Part shown: piece after piece, positions 24,382 to 32,910 of the stretch | Numbering within the stretch: position 1 is the stretch's first letter | Layout of the letters: each line of letters opens with the position of its first letter | Assembly: GCF_013386825.1 (NCBI RefSeq) | Contig: NZ_JACARC010000042.1 | Span: 44,034-108,033 of the forward strand | Direction: 5' to 3' | Origin: Pseudomonas sp. IPO3778 | GTDB lineage: Bacteria; Pseudomonadota; Gammaproteobacteria; Pseudomonadales; Pseudomonadaceae | DNA: 64,000 bases | Notes under the pieces: model-generated | Told to the model about the DNA's origin: nothing | Seen by the model: only the letters and a program-made list of their open reading frames with translations | Databases searched by the model: none | Position numbers and translations under genes: made by a program

Positions 24382-27300
24382 TGGCGATGAACCTCAGCGC
24401 GCCGTTTGTTCGCCGCCCGATTGCAACCACCTTGATGGCGGCCGGCCTCGCGCTGTTTGGCGCGCTGGCCTTTATGCTGCTGCCGGTGGCGCCACTGCCG
24501 GAGGTGGATTTCCCGACCATCAGCGTCAGTGCCTCGTTGCCCGGCGCTGATCCCACCACGGTCGCCAGTTCGGTGGCCACGCCCCTGGAGCGGCAGTTCG
24601 GGCAGATCGCCGGGGTCACGCAGATGACCTCCTCCAGCAGCCTCGGCTCGGCGCGGATCATCCTGCAGTTCGACCTGAACCGCGACATCGACGGCGCCGC
24701 CCGGGACGTGCAAGCGGCGATCAACGCGGCCCGCAGCAACCTGCCCAGCGACCTGTCCGGCAACCCGACGTACCGCAAGGTCAACCCGGCGGATTCGCCG
24801 ATCCTGATCATCAGCCTGACCTCCGACAGCGCCACGCCGGGGCAGATGTATGACGTGGCCTCGACCCTGCTGGAGCAGAAGTTGTTGCAGACCACCGGCG
24901 TCGGTGACGTGACCGTGGGCGGCGGCGCGTTGCCGGCGGTGCGGGTGGAATTGAACCCCGACCGGCTCAACCAGTACGGCGTCAGCCTGGAGCAGGTGCG
25001 CCAGGTCATTAATGCGTCCAACGTGAATTTGCCCAAGGGCAACGTGGCCATCGGTGACCGCAACTACGGCATCGCCGCCAACGACCAGTTGCTCGATGAA
25101 AAAGACTACGGGCCGCTGGTGGTCAAGGCCCACAACGGCGACCTGATCCATATCTCCGACCTCGGCTACGTGCGCGAAGACGTGCAGGACCTGCGCAACT
25201 TCGGCTTGTCCAACGGCAAGCCGGCGGTGTTGCTGGTGGTGTTCAAGCAGCCGGGCGCCAACGTGATCGAAACGGTGGACGCGGTGAAAGCCTCGCTGCC
25301 GTTCCTGCAAAGCTCGATTCCGGCGACGATCAAACTCAACCTGCTAATGGACCGCACCACCACCATTCGTGCCTCGTTGCACGATGTGGAGATCACGTTG
25401 CTGGTGTCGATCCTGTTGGTGACCCTGGTGACGTTCGGCTTCTTCCGCGACTGGCGCAGCACCCTGGTGCCGGCGATCGTGGTGCCGCTGTCGTTGCTGG
25501 GCACCTTTGGTGCGATGTACTTCCTCGGCTACAGCCTGAACAACCTGTCACTGATGGCGCTGACCATTTCCACCGGCTTTGTGGTGGACGACGCGATCGT
25601 GGTGGTGGAAAACATCATGCGTCACCTGGAGCGCGGCAAGACCCGGGTGGAGGCCGCGCTGGAAGGCGCCCGTGAAGTCGGCTTTACCGTGCTGACCATC
25701 AGCGTGTCGCTGGTGGCGGTGTTTATTCCGCTGCTGCTGATGGGCGGGATTGTCGGGCGGCTGTTCCGCGAGTTTTCGGTGTCGTTGTCGGTGGCCATCG
25801 TGATCTCGATGCTGATCTCGCTCACCGTCACGCCGATGCTTGCCAGCGTGCTGCTGCGCGCGCCCAAGGACATCCACGAGGGCAACGAACACCCCGATTC
25901 ACGCTTTCACCGCTTCTACGATCGCACCCTCGGTTGGGTCATCGACCACACGGTGCTGATGGGTTTTGTCACGGTGTTGGTGATCGTGCTCGCCGGTGTG
26001 CTGTATGTGCTGGTGCCCAAGGGCTTCTTTCCCCAGGAAGACACCGGGCGCTTGCAGGGCAGCATCCTGGCGAACCAGAGCATTTCCTACGGGGCGATGC
26101 AGAAGGACTTCACCGAGATCAACCGCAAGGTGATGAAAAACCCCAACATCGAAACCGTCGCCGGGTTTGTCGGCGGTGGCGGAGGCGGCGGCGGGGCGGT
26201 CAACAGTGCGCAGATGTTTGTACTGCTCAAGCCCCTGGGCGAGCGCAAGGACAACGCCACTGACATCATCGGGCAAATCCGTCGCAGCCTTGGCGACTTG
26301 CCGGGCACCAAACTGTATTTGCAGTCGGCCCAGGACATCACCGTGGGTGGCCGGCAAAGTGGCGCGCAGTACCAATTCACCCTGACCGCCGATGACCAGG
26401 AGTCCCTGGACGAATGGGTGCCCAAGGTGGTGGCGGTGCTGCGCAAACTGCCGCAACTCACTGACCTCAATACCGACCAGCAGGACAACAGCCTGCTGGC
26501 CAATGTGCAGATCAACCGGGACACGGCGGCGCGCCTCGGGGTGAGTCTCTCGGCGGTGGACCAGACCCTGTACGACGCCTTTGGCCAGCGCCAGGTCGCC
26601 ACCCTGTATCGCGCGGCCAACCAGTACCACGTGGTGATGGAAATCGCCCCGGAATACTGGACCGACCCTTCGGCGCTCAAAGGCATTTATGTGCCGGCGG
26701 GCACCCAGGCCGCGACCACCAAAGGCACCACGGCGGCACCCAAGCTGACCACCGAACAAACCCTGGTGCCGCTGTCGGCGCTGGCGGATAACACGGTGGC
26801 GCGCACGGCGATTTCCATCAGCCATCAAGGCACCTTCCCGGCGGTCACGGTCTCGTTCAACCTGGCGCCCGGCACGTCCATTGGCCAGGCGACGGCGATG
26901 GTGGATGACGCGGTGAAGCAGCTGCGCATGCCCGCCAGTGTGGTCGGCCAGTTCGCCGGTACGGCCCAGGTGTTTCAGTCGTCGGTGGCCAGCGAGCCCC
27001 TGCTGATCGTCGCCGCGCTGCTGTGTGTGTATATCGTGCTGGGGATCCTCTACGAAAACCTGACGCACCCGCTGACCATCCTCTCCACCTTGCCCTCGGC
27101 CGGTGTCGGCGCGTTGATTGCCTTGCTGCTGACCGGCACCGAGCTGTCGATCATTGCGCTGGTGGGGGTGATTCTGTTGATTGGTATCGTGAAGAAAAAC
27201 GCGATCATGATGATCGACTTCGCAATCACCGAACGGCGGGAGTTCGGCCTCACGGCCAAGGAAGCGATTCGCCGGGCGTGCCTGATCCGCTTCCGGCCGA

Positions 27301-27512
27301 TCATGATGACTACTCTGGCGGCGATCCTTGGCGCGCTGCCGCTGGTGCTGGGCACCGGCTACGGCTCGGAACTGCGCCGGCCGTTGGGGATTTCGATTAT
27401 TGGTGGCCTGCTGTTCAGCCAGGTGCTGACGCTGTACACCACCCCGGTGATCTACCTGTGGCTCGACCGGGCGTCACAGCGCCTGGGTCGGCGTAAGGAA
27501 GCAAGGTTATGA
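24381..27512 (+). CDS. muxC: MuxC-type RND efflux transporter
   Basis: This is the second RND subunit, 1043 residues, with the same N-terminal pattern (LSAPFVRRPIATTLMAAG) and relay aspartates in GFVVDDAIVVVENI. A run of eight glycines at residues 598-605 (bases 26172-26195) lies in the periplasmic domain. A further insert, about residues 774-797 (AGTQAATTKGTTAAPKLTTEQ), is Thr/Ala rich. The start shares a base with the muxB stop, and the stop overlaps opmB by four bases. Confidence 0.9.
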   Translation: MAMNLSAPFVRRPIATTLMAAGLALFGALAFMLLPVAPLPEVDFPTISVSASLPGADPTTVASSVATPLERQFGQIAGVTQMTSSSSLGSARIILQFDLNRDIDGAARDVQAAINAARSNLPSDLSGNPTYRKVNPADSPILIISLTSDSATPGQMYDVASTLLEQKLLQTTGVGDVTVGGGALPAVRVELNPDRLNQYGVSLEQVRQVINASNVNLPKGNVAIGDRNYGIAANDQLLDEKDYGPLVVKAHNGDLIHISDLGYVREDVQDLRNFGLSNGKPAVLLVVFKQPGANVIETVDAVKASLPFLQSSIPATIKLNLLMDRTTTIRASLHDVEITLLVSILLVTLVTFGFFRDWRSTLVPAIVVPLSLLGTFGAMYFLGYSLNNLSLMALTISTGFVVDDAIVVVENIMRHLERGKTRVEAALEGAREVGFTVLTISVSLVAVFIPLLLMGGIVGRLFREFSVSLSVAIVISMLISLTVTPMLASVLLRAPKDIHEGNEHPDSRFHRFYDRTLGWVIDHTVLMGFVTVLVIVLAGVLYVLVPKGFFPQEDTGRLQGSILANQSISYGAMQKDFTEINRKVMKNPNIETVAGFVGGGGGGGGAVNSAQMFVLLKPLGERKDNATDIIGQIRRSLGDLPGTKLYLQSAQDITVGGRQSGAQYQFTLTADDQESLDEWVPKVVAVLRKLPQLTDLNTDQQDNSLLANVQINRDTAARLGVSLSAVDQTLYDAFGQRQVATLYRAANQYHVVMEIAPEYWTDPSALKGIYVPAGTQAATTKGTTAAPKLTTEQTLVPLSALADNTVARTAISISHQGTFPAVTVSFNLAPGTSIGQATAMVDDAVKQLRMPASVVGQFAGTAQVFQSSVASEPLLIVAALLCVYIVLGILYENLTHPLTILSTLPSAGVGALIALLLTGTELSIIALVGVILLIGIVKKNAIMMIDFAITERREFGLTAKEAIRRACLIRFRPIMMTTLAAILGALPLVLGTGYGSELRRPLGISIIGGLLFSQVLTLYTTPVIYLWLDRASQRLGRRKEARL

Positions 27513-28930
27513 ACGTGAAATACAGCGTGCTTTGCATCAGCCTGCTGCTCGGCGGCTGCATGGTCGGGCCGGATTACCAGAAGCCCGCCATGGAGCTGCC
27601 GCAGACCTTCAAGGAAGGCGCCCAGTGGCAGCGCGCGGCGGCCAACCCCCAAGGGGCGATGGACAGCCAGTGGTGGCTGGCCTATCAGGACCCGGTGCTG
27701 AACGACCTGGTGGCGCGCTCGGCCAAGGCCAACCAGTCGATCATCGCGGCAGAGGCGGCTTACCGTTTGGCCCAGGCGCAGGTGGCGTCGAGCCGAGCGG
27801 GGTTGTGGCCGACGGTGGGCGTGGGATTGTCCGGTTCGCGGGGCGTGGGCGGCAGCGGCAGCGGCAGCAGTACGTCCAGTTCTACTTCGGGCGGTGTTGA
27901 AAACAGCGTCAGCGCGACCTTGACCGCCAGTTGGGAGCCGGACCTGTGGGGCCTGGTGCGGCGCGGAATAGAGTCCAGCCAGGCCACGGCCCAGCAATCC
28001 GATGCGTTGCTGGCCGGGGTGCGCTTGTCCATCAGCTCCAGCGTGGCGAGTAACTACCTTGCGCTGCGGCAGATGGACATCGACGTGCGCCTGTTGCAAC
28101 AACAGCAGAAGATCAACCAGCAACTGCTGGACATGATCCAGGTGCAGTTCACCCAGGGCGTTGCCACCAACGACCAGTTGCTGGTGGCCCAGGACCAGTT
28201 GACCACCTCGATTGCCGACCTGCAGACCTCACTGCGGGACCGCGAGCAGTACGAACACGCGCTGGCGGTGCTGGTGGGGGTGGCGCCGAGCGAGTTTGCC
28301 GTGGCCGCGCGGGATGACTACACCTTTGTGCTGCCGCGTCCCCCGCTGACCTTGCCTTCGACCCTGTTGCAGCGGCGTCCCGACGTGGTGGCGGCGGAGC
28401 GCTCGGCAGCGGCGGCCAACGCGAAAATCGGCGTGGCCGAGGCCGCGTTCTTCCCGACCCTGGACCTCACCGCCGAAGCCGGCTATCGCGGCAGCGCGTT
28501 GGGCGGTTTGTTCTCGTTGCCCAACCGCATCTGGACGTTAGGCCCGGCGCTGGCGGAAACCCTGTTTGACGGTGGCGCCCGTGAAGCAGCGGTCAAGCAG
28601 GCCGAAGCCAGCTACGACCAGATTGCCGCGACCTACCGTGGCACCGTGCTCAGTGCCTTGCAGAACGTTGAAGACAACCTGTCGGCGATCAACCACCTGC
28701 AAACCCAGGCTGATGCCTTCCAGCAGGTGTACCAGCGCAACCGGCAACTGTTCGGCAGCCAGGAAGCGCAACTGCGCGCCGGCACCGTCAGCCAGCAGAA
28801 TGTGCTGACCCAGCAACTGGTGTTGCTGCAAGCCGAGCAGAACCTGCGCGACACCCAGGGCCAACTCAGCCAGGGCAGTGTGGCGTTGATCCAGAGTCTT
28901 GGCGGTGGCTGGCACGTCGACGGCCGCTGA
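27509..28930 (+). CDS. opmB: OpmB-type outer-membrane efflux channel lipoprotein
   Basis: This 473-residue outer-membrane factor of the OprM/NodT family has a signal peptide with lipobox LLGGC, the cysteine being residue 16, so it is lipid-anchored. Two OEP domains follow, with coiled-coil repeats rich in Gln/Ala. A Gly/Ser-rich stretch at about residues 108-132 (GSGGSGSGSSTSSST-like) probably forms an exposed loop of the barrel. ATGA overlap with muxC shows coupling. It completes the tripartite pump. Confidence 0.9.
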   Translation: MNVKYSVLCISLLLGGCMVGPDYQKPAMELPQTFKEGAQWQRAAANPQGAMDSQWWLAYQDPVLNDLVARSAKANQSIIAAEAAYRLAQAQVASSRAGLWPTVGVGLSGSRGVGGSGSGSSTSSSTSGGVENSVSATLTASWEPDLWGLVRRGIESSQATAQQSDALLAGVRLSISSSVASNYLALRQMDIDVRLLQQQQKINQQLLDMIQVQFTQGVATNDQLLVAQDQLTTSIADLQTSLRDREQYEHALAVLVGVAPSEFAVAARDDYTFVLPRPPLTLPSTLLQRRPDVVAAERSAAAANAKIGVAEAAFFPTLDLTAEAGYRGSALGGLFSLPNRIWTLGPALAETLFDGGAREAAVKQAEASYDQIAATYRGTVLSALQNVEDNLSAINHLQTQADAFQQVYQRNRQLFGSQEAQLRAGTVSQQNVLTQQLVLLQAEQNLRDTQGQLSQGSVALIQSLGGGWHVDGR

Positions 28931-29025
28931 CTGGCTCGCCTACCCGGTGCGCCCCGCGTTATTCTCGGTGCACTTTGAATCTGGGGAAGCGGGTATTGAT
29001 CGAGCGACGGCAATTCAGCGGGGGC

Positions 29026-30009
29026 ATGAAAGGCAAGAACCTCCGTTACCTGAATGAAAATCCCGGCGAGGCCGGTCAAACGGTGCGGGTGGGATTTGTG
29101 TTGCTCGAACATTTCTCATTGCCGGCGTTTACCCAGGCGCTGGATACGCTGATCACCGCCAACCTGCTGCGGCCGGCGTCGTTTTCCACGTCGACCTTCG
29201 GTTTGCAGGAGGGCGAGGTGATCAGCGACCTGGGGCTGGTGATCCGGCCCGATGCGCGGCTTGAGCCTTCAGCGCTTAAAGCGCTGGACCTGCTGGTGAT
29301 TTGCGGTGGCTACCGCACTGAGCTGAAGGCCACCGACGAATTCATCCACCTGCTGAACAGTGCCTCGGAGCAGGGCGTAAGCCTGGCCGGGTTGTGGAAC
29401 GGTGCGTGGTTCCTGGGGCGTGCCGGTTTGCTCGGCGGCTACCGGTGCGCCGTGCACCCGGAACATCGCCCGGCCCTGGCCGAGTTCTGCAAGGCGACCC
29501 AGGTCAGCAGCGAGCCGTATGTGATTGATCGCGACCGGCTGACGGCGTCCAGCCCGTCCGGGGCGTTTCATATGGCGCTGGACTGGATCAAGGGGTTGTA
29601 CGGCAAGGCGGTGGTGGAGGGCATCGAGGACATCCTGGCGTTTGAGGAGTCGCGCTACCGGCGAGTAAAACCGACGGAAAACATCTGCTTGAGTGCGCCG
29701 TTGCGCGAGGTGGTCAACCTGATGGACGCCAACCTCGAAGAGCCGCTGGAGATGGAGCAACTGGCCGTCTATGCCGGCCGCTCCCGGCGCCAACTGGAGC
29801 GCTTGTTCAAGGAGCAACTGGGTACCACGCCCCAGCGTTATTACCTGGAACTGCGCATCACCGAGGCCCGCCGGCTGCTGCAACACACCGAGCTGTCCCA
29901 GGTGGACGTGCTGGTGGCCTGCGGGTTTGTCTCGCCGAGCCATTTCAGCAAGTGCTACAGCGCGTACTTTGGGTACAGGCCGTCCAAAGAGAAGCGTCTG
30001 GTCAAGTAA
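29026..30009 (+). CDS. GlxA-type regulator: DJ-1/PfpI-like domain plus AraC helix-turn-helix
   Basis: This 327-residue regulator has a class-I glutamine-amidotransferase-like (DJ-1/PfpI) N-terminal domain from about residue 20 (VRVGFVLLEHFSLPAF) to about 190. The C-terminal AraC-type DNA-binding domain runs through QLERLFKEQLGTTPQRYYLELRI. The nucleophile-elbow Cys of active proteases is replaced by LAGLWNGAWFLG, with Trp/Asn instead of Cys, so the domain probably only binds ligand. Starts at 28975 (TTG) or 29026 (ATG) are possible; the ATG is preferred. Members of this family control choline, carnitine or amino-acid use; the effector here is unknown. Confidence 0.8.
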   Translation: MKGKNLRYLNENPGEAGQTVRVGFVLLEHFSLPAFTQALDTLITANLLRPASFSTSTFGLQEGEVISDLGLVIRPDARLEPSALKALDLLVICGGYRTELKATDEFIHLLNSASEQGVSLAGLWNGAWFLGRAGLLGGYRCAVHPEHRPALAEFCKATQVSSEPYVIDRDRLTASSPSGAFHMALDWIKGLYGKAVVEGIEDILAFEESRYRRVKPTENICLSAPLREVVNLMDANLEEPLEMEQLAVYAGRSRRQLERLFKEQLGTTPQRYYLELRITEARRLLQHTELSQVDVLVACGFVSPSHFSKCYSAYFGYRPSKEKRLVK

Positions 30010-30033
30010 ACAGGACATTGGCATTTTTGGCGG

Positions 30034-30072
30034 ATATAGATACGATGCTAATCATTAGCTTGCTATCTATAT
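30034..30072. promoter_or_regulatory. 39-bp interrupted palindrome directly upstream of the FUSC gene
   Basis: ATATAGATA (30034-30042) pairs with TATCTATAT (30064-30072), and a second dyad GCTAAT-C-ATTAGC (30047-30059) nests inside with the same centre at 30053. Both dyads are perfect. The site ends ten bases before the FUSC ATG, which fits an operator overlapping the promoter or leader. Confidence 0.65.
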
Positions 30073-30081
30073 GCGGTTTTC

Positions 30082-32091
30082 ATGAAATCCTTCACCTTTC
30101 AGCTCCCTGATTTCTGGCAAGCGACGTTGACCCCGTCGCGCAGCGATCTGCTGTTTGCGTTGCGCAATATGATCGCCGGTGGAGTGGCGCTGTACATGGC
30201 CTTCTGTTTCGACTTGCAGCAGCCGCAATGGGCCTTGACCACGGTGTTTATTGTTGGCCAGTCCACCAGCGGGATGGTCCTGGCCAAAGGCGCGTATCGG
30301 CTGGTGGGCACGTTTGTCGGTGCCATGGTCTCCATTGCGATGATCGGTGTGTTGGGCCAGGCACCACTGTTGTTCCTGCTGTGCATGGCGCTATGGCTGG
30401 CGTTCTGTACCACGGGCGCGTCCTTGCTGCGTAATCACGCGTCCTACGGTTTTGTGCTGGCGGGCTACACCACGGCGATTATTGCGTTGCCCGCCACGGC
30501 GGCGCCGCTGGGGGTGTTCGATGAGGCGGTGGCGCGTTGTCAGGAGATCAGCCTGGGCATCGTCTGTGCCTCCATCGCCAGCACGATTTTATGGCCGCGC
30601 CGGGTCGAGCAGGTGCTGGCGGTTCAAGCGCGCGCCGCCTGGCAGGCCGGGATGCGCGCCACGGGTTCGGAGCTATTGGGCAGCGATCAGCGTAAAGGCT
30701 TGCTTGACGCGTTGAGCCGCCTGGTGGCGGTGGACAGCCAGCGCGACCACGCCTGGTTTGAAGGGCCCAAGGGCCGGCGCCGCTCCCAGGCCTTGCGGGT
30801 GCTCAGCCGTGACCTGCTTAGCCTGCTGCGGGCGGCACGGAGCGTGGCGCGCCAGCGGCTGATGCTCGATGAGACGGCCGCGGTGGTGCCATTGATTGAA
30901 GCGGTGGCTGGCGCACTGCAGCAAGAGCGCCTCGATGATCTGCCCGGGCTCTCGCAACGGCTTGGCCTGGCGTTGCAGGACCCACGCCTTGGCCAGGAGG
31001 CGCACTTTTGCCTGATGCAACTGGCGCAGGTGCTGCGCTTGATTGAGCAGGGGGCATTGACGCTGGTCGCGGTCGAAGAGGGCAGGGTGCCGCCTGGCGC
31101 ACCGGGGGCGATGTCCTGGCACCGGGATATTGAACAGGGCGTGCTCGGCGGGTTGCGCAGTGCGCTGGCGTTTCTGGCGGTTGCGGCCTTCTGGATCTTT
31201 ACGGCGTGGCCTTCGGGCTTGGGTGCAGTGTCCATTTGTGGCGTGGTGTTGAGCTTGTTTGCGGCGCGGGAAAACCCGTCGGCGTCCAGTTTGAATTTCC
31301 TCAAGGGCATCGCACTGTCTATCCCGGTGGCGGGGGTTGTGCGCTTTGCGTTGCTGCCGGGGTTTGAGGGGTTTCCCCTGTTATGCCTGGCGCTGGGTGT
31401 GCCGCTGTTTCTGGCTTCGTTGTGCATGAGCCGCCTCAAACTCGCGGCTACGGCCTCGGCGTTCTGCATTTTTTTCGTCAACAACGTCGGGCCCAGCAAT
31501 GTGATGACCTATGACTTTGCCGCGTTCCTCAACAAGGCGATCGCCACGTTGGTGGGGGTGGGCATTGCCGTGGTGGTGTTTCGGCTGATCCAGCTCAATC
31601 CGGGTGAGCATCACTATCGGCGGATGCTCAAGGCTTCCTTGTTCGACCTGGCACAGCTGACCTCGCGCCCCCTGGAGCAGGCTGAAAGCTGGTTTGGCGG
31701 GCGGATGGCGGACCGCCTGATACGGCTGTCGCGCTACAGCGAAACCTTGCCTCCCGATCGCCGGGCCCACTGGGACAATGGCTTGCTGGGGCTGGACCTG
31801 GGGGATGAGTTGCTGGAGTTGCGCGCGTGCCTGGCGGGCAGCCGGGGGGCGTTGGCGATTGAACGCGATCGTTATTTGCGGGCGTTGGAGGCGGCACTGG
31901 AGGAGGGTGGGCCGAGCGTGGCGAATGAGTCGCTGATGGACGCGGCCAGCGTTGCGATGCTTGAAGCGCTTGAGCAGCACTCGGGGTTGGCGGAGCAGGA
32001 TCGGGAGATGGCCAGGGCGGCGGTGTTGCAGTTGCGGTTTACGTGGCACAAGTGGTGCCAGCGCGGACGTGATGTGACGGCCGGCTCGTAG
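30082..32091 (+). CDS. FUSC-family transporter (fusaric/aromatic acid efflux type)
   Basis: This 669-residue inner-membrane protein is of the fusaric-acid-resistance/aromatic-acid exporter family. Two clusters of membrane helices, about residues 20-165 and 355-495, are each followed by a soluble helical domain. The first FUSC stretch has LFALRNMIAGGVALYMAFCFDLQQPQWA. Usual partners (a small DUF1656 protein and an HlyD adaptor) are absent here, so it works alone or with genes elsewhere. A nested palindrome lies just upstream, and the stop codon lies within a perfect hairpin. Confidence 0.88.
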   Translation: MKSFTFQLPDFWQATLTPSRSDLLFALRNMIAGGVALYMAFCFDLQQPQWALTTVFIVGQSTSGMVLAKGAYRLVGTFVGAMVSIAMIGVLGQAPLLFLLCMALWLAFCTTGASLLRNHASYGFVLAGYTTAIIALPATAAPLGVFDEAVARCQEISLGIVCASIASTILWPRRVEQVLAVQARAAWQAGMRATGSELLGSDQRKGLLDALSRLVAVDSQRDHAWFEGPKGRRRSQALRVLSRDLLSLLRAARSVARQRLMLDETAAVVPLIEAVAGALQQERLDDLPGLSQRLGLALQDPRLGQEAHFCLMQLAQVLRLIEQGALTLVAVEEGRVPPGAPGAMSWHRDIEQGVLGGLRSALAFLAVAAFWIFTAWPSGLGAVSICGVVLSLFAARENPSASSLNFLKGIALSIPVAGVVRFALLPGFEGFPLLCLALGVPLFLASLCMSRLKLAATASAFCIFFVNNVGPSNVMTYDFAAFLNKAIATLVGVGIAVVVFRLIQLNPGEHHYRRMLKASLFDLAQLTSRPLEQAESWFGGRMADRLIRLSRYSETLPPDRRAHWDNGLLGLDLGDELLELRACLAGSRGALAIERDRYLRALEAALEEGGPSVANESLMDAASVAMLEALEQHSGLAEQDREMARAAVLQLRFTWHKWCQRGRDVTAGS

Positions 32092-32116
32092 GCGCTGGCA
32101 AGCCAGCGCCTACGAG
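32085..32116. terminator. Perfect hairpin between convergent FUSC and mlaA genes
   Basis: CTCGTAGGCGCTGGC (32085-32099), a two-base AA loop, and the exact reverse complement at 32102-32116 form a 15-bp stem. The FUSC stop TAG (32089-32091) is inside the stem, and the mlaA stop is six bases away. No long T-run follows. It resembles a further REP-like palindrome and probably ends transcription from both sides. Confidence 0.65.
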
Positions 32117-32121
32117 GAGGG

Positions 32122-32910
32122 TTACTCGGCGATCTGCAACTTGCGCGCTTCGGTATACACGTAGCGCACTTTTTCATACTCGAACGGCGAGTTCATCTGA
32201 CCGTAGCGGAAGCTGGTCTGGTAGCGCTTGTCGACAGCGCGCAGGGCCCAGATTTCCGGGTGGTTTTCGCTGACCTTGGACACGTTCAGGAAGTTGATCT
32301 CGGTCTCGGCGCCGTAGTCCACCAACAGGCCGGTGGTGTCCCGCAGGTTCGATGGACCAAACAGCGGCAGCACCAGGTAGGCACCCCCCGGTACACCGTA
32401 GAAGCCCAGGGTCTGGCCGAAGTCTTCGCTCTGGCGCGGCAGGCCCATGGCGGTGGCCGGGTCCCACAGGCCGGCGATGCCGATGGTGGTGTTGAGCAAC
32501 AGGCGCCCGGTGGTTTCCAGGGAGCGGTGGCCCTTGAGCTGCAGCAGGCTGTTCAACAGGTTGGGCACATCCCCCAGGTTGTTGAAGAAGTTGCTGACAC
32601 CGGTGCGCAGGAAGCTGGGGGTGACGTAGCGGTAACCGTCCACCACCGGCAGGAACACCCACTGGTCGAAGCGATAGTTGAAGTGGTAGACCCGGCGGTT
32701 CCACGACTCCAGCGGGTCGTAGACGTTCAGGGCATTGACCGACGAGCGTTCGAACTCACGCTGGTCCAGGCCGGGGTTGAACTTGAGATGGCTCAGGGGC
32801 TCCTTGAAGCCGTCGGAGTCCACCACGGTCGGCGTGTGGGCCTTGCTGTTGTCGGCATTGGCCACGCCCGCGCACATCAGGGCGGCGAGCAGCAGAAGAT
32901 ATTTAGCCAC
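32122..32910 (-). CDS. mlaA: MlaA (VacJ) family outer-membrane lipid-asymmetry protein
   Basis: This 262-residue protein has the MlaA core NVYDPLESWNRRVYHFNYRFDQW, the NNLGDVPNLLNSLLQLK segment, and GLWDPATAMGLPRQSEDFGQTLG. MlaA removes misplaced phospholipid from the outer leaflet of the outer membrane. The N-terminus is a signal peptide ending GVANA. The nearby Cys (ALMC-AG) is not a good lipobox, unlike the lipoprotein MlaA of E. coli. It overlaps the upstream hydrolase gene by eight bases, so the two are cotranscribed. The mlaBCDEF transport genes are not nearby. Confidence 0.9.
   Translation of the reverse strand: MAKYLLLLAALMCAGVANADNSKAHTPTVVDSDGFKEPLSHLKFNPGLDQREFERSSVNALNVYDPLESWNRRVYHFNYRFDQWVFLPVVDGYRYVTPSFLRTGVSNFFNNLGDVPNLLNSLLQLKGHRSLETTGRLLLNTTIGIAGLWDPATAMGLPRQSEDFGQTLGFYGVPGGAYLVLPLFGPSNLRDTTGLLVDYGAETEINFLNVSKVSENHPEIWALRAVDKRYQTSFRYGQMNSPFEYEKVRYVYTEARKLQIAE

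Noticed and set aside
29356..29420. Active protease/amidase site in the GlxA-type regulator
   Set aside because: The expected nucleophile elbow lacks Cys (LWNGAW), so catalysis is unlikely; treated as a ligand-binding domain.
30045..30062. Fur box (TAATCATTA core matches the centre of the Fur consensus)
   Set aside because: The outer hexamer matches only about half of the consensus, and the larger 9-bp outer dyad does not fit Fur. The FUSC gene has no iron context. Treated as an unassigned operator.
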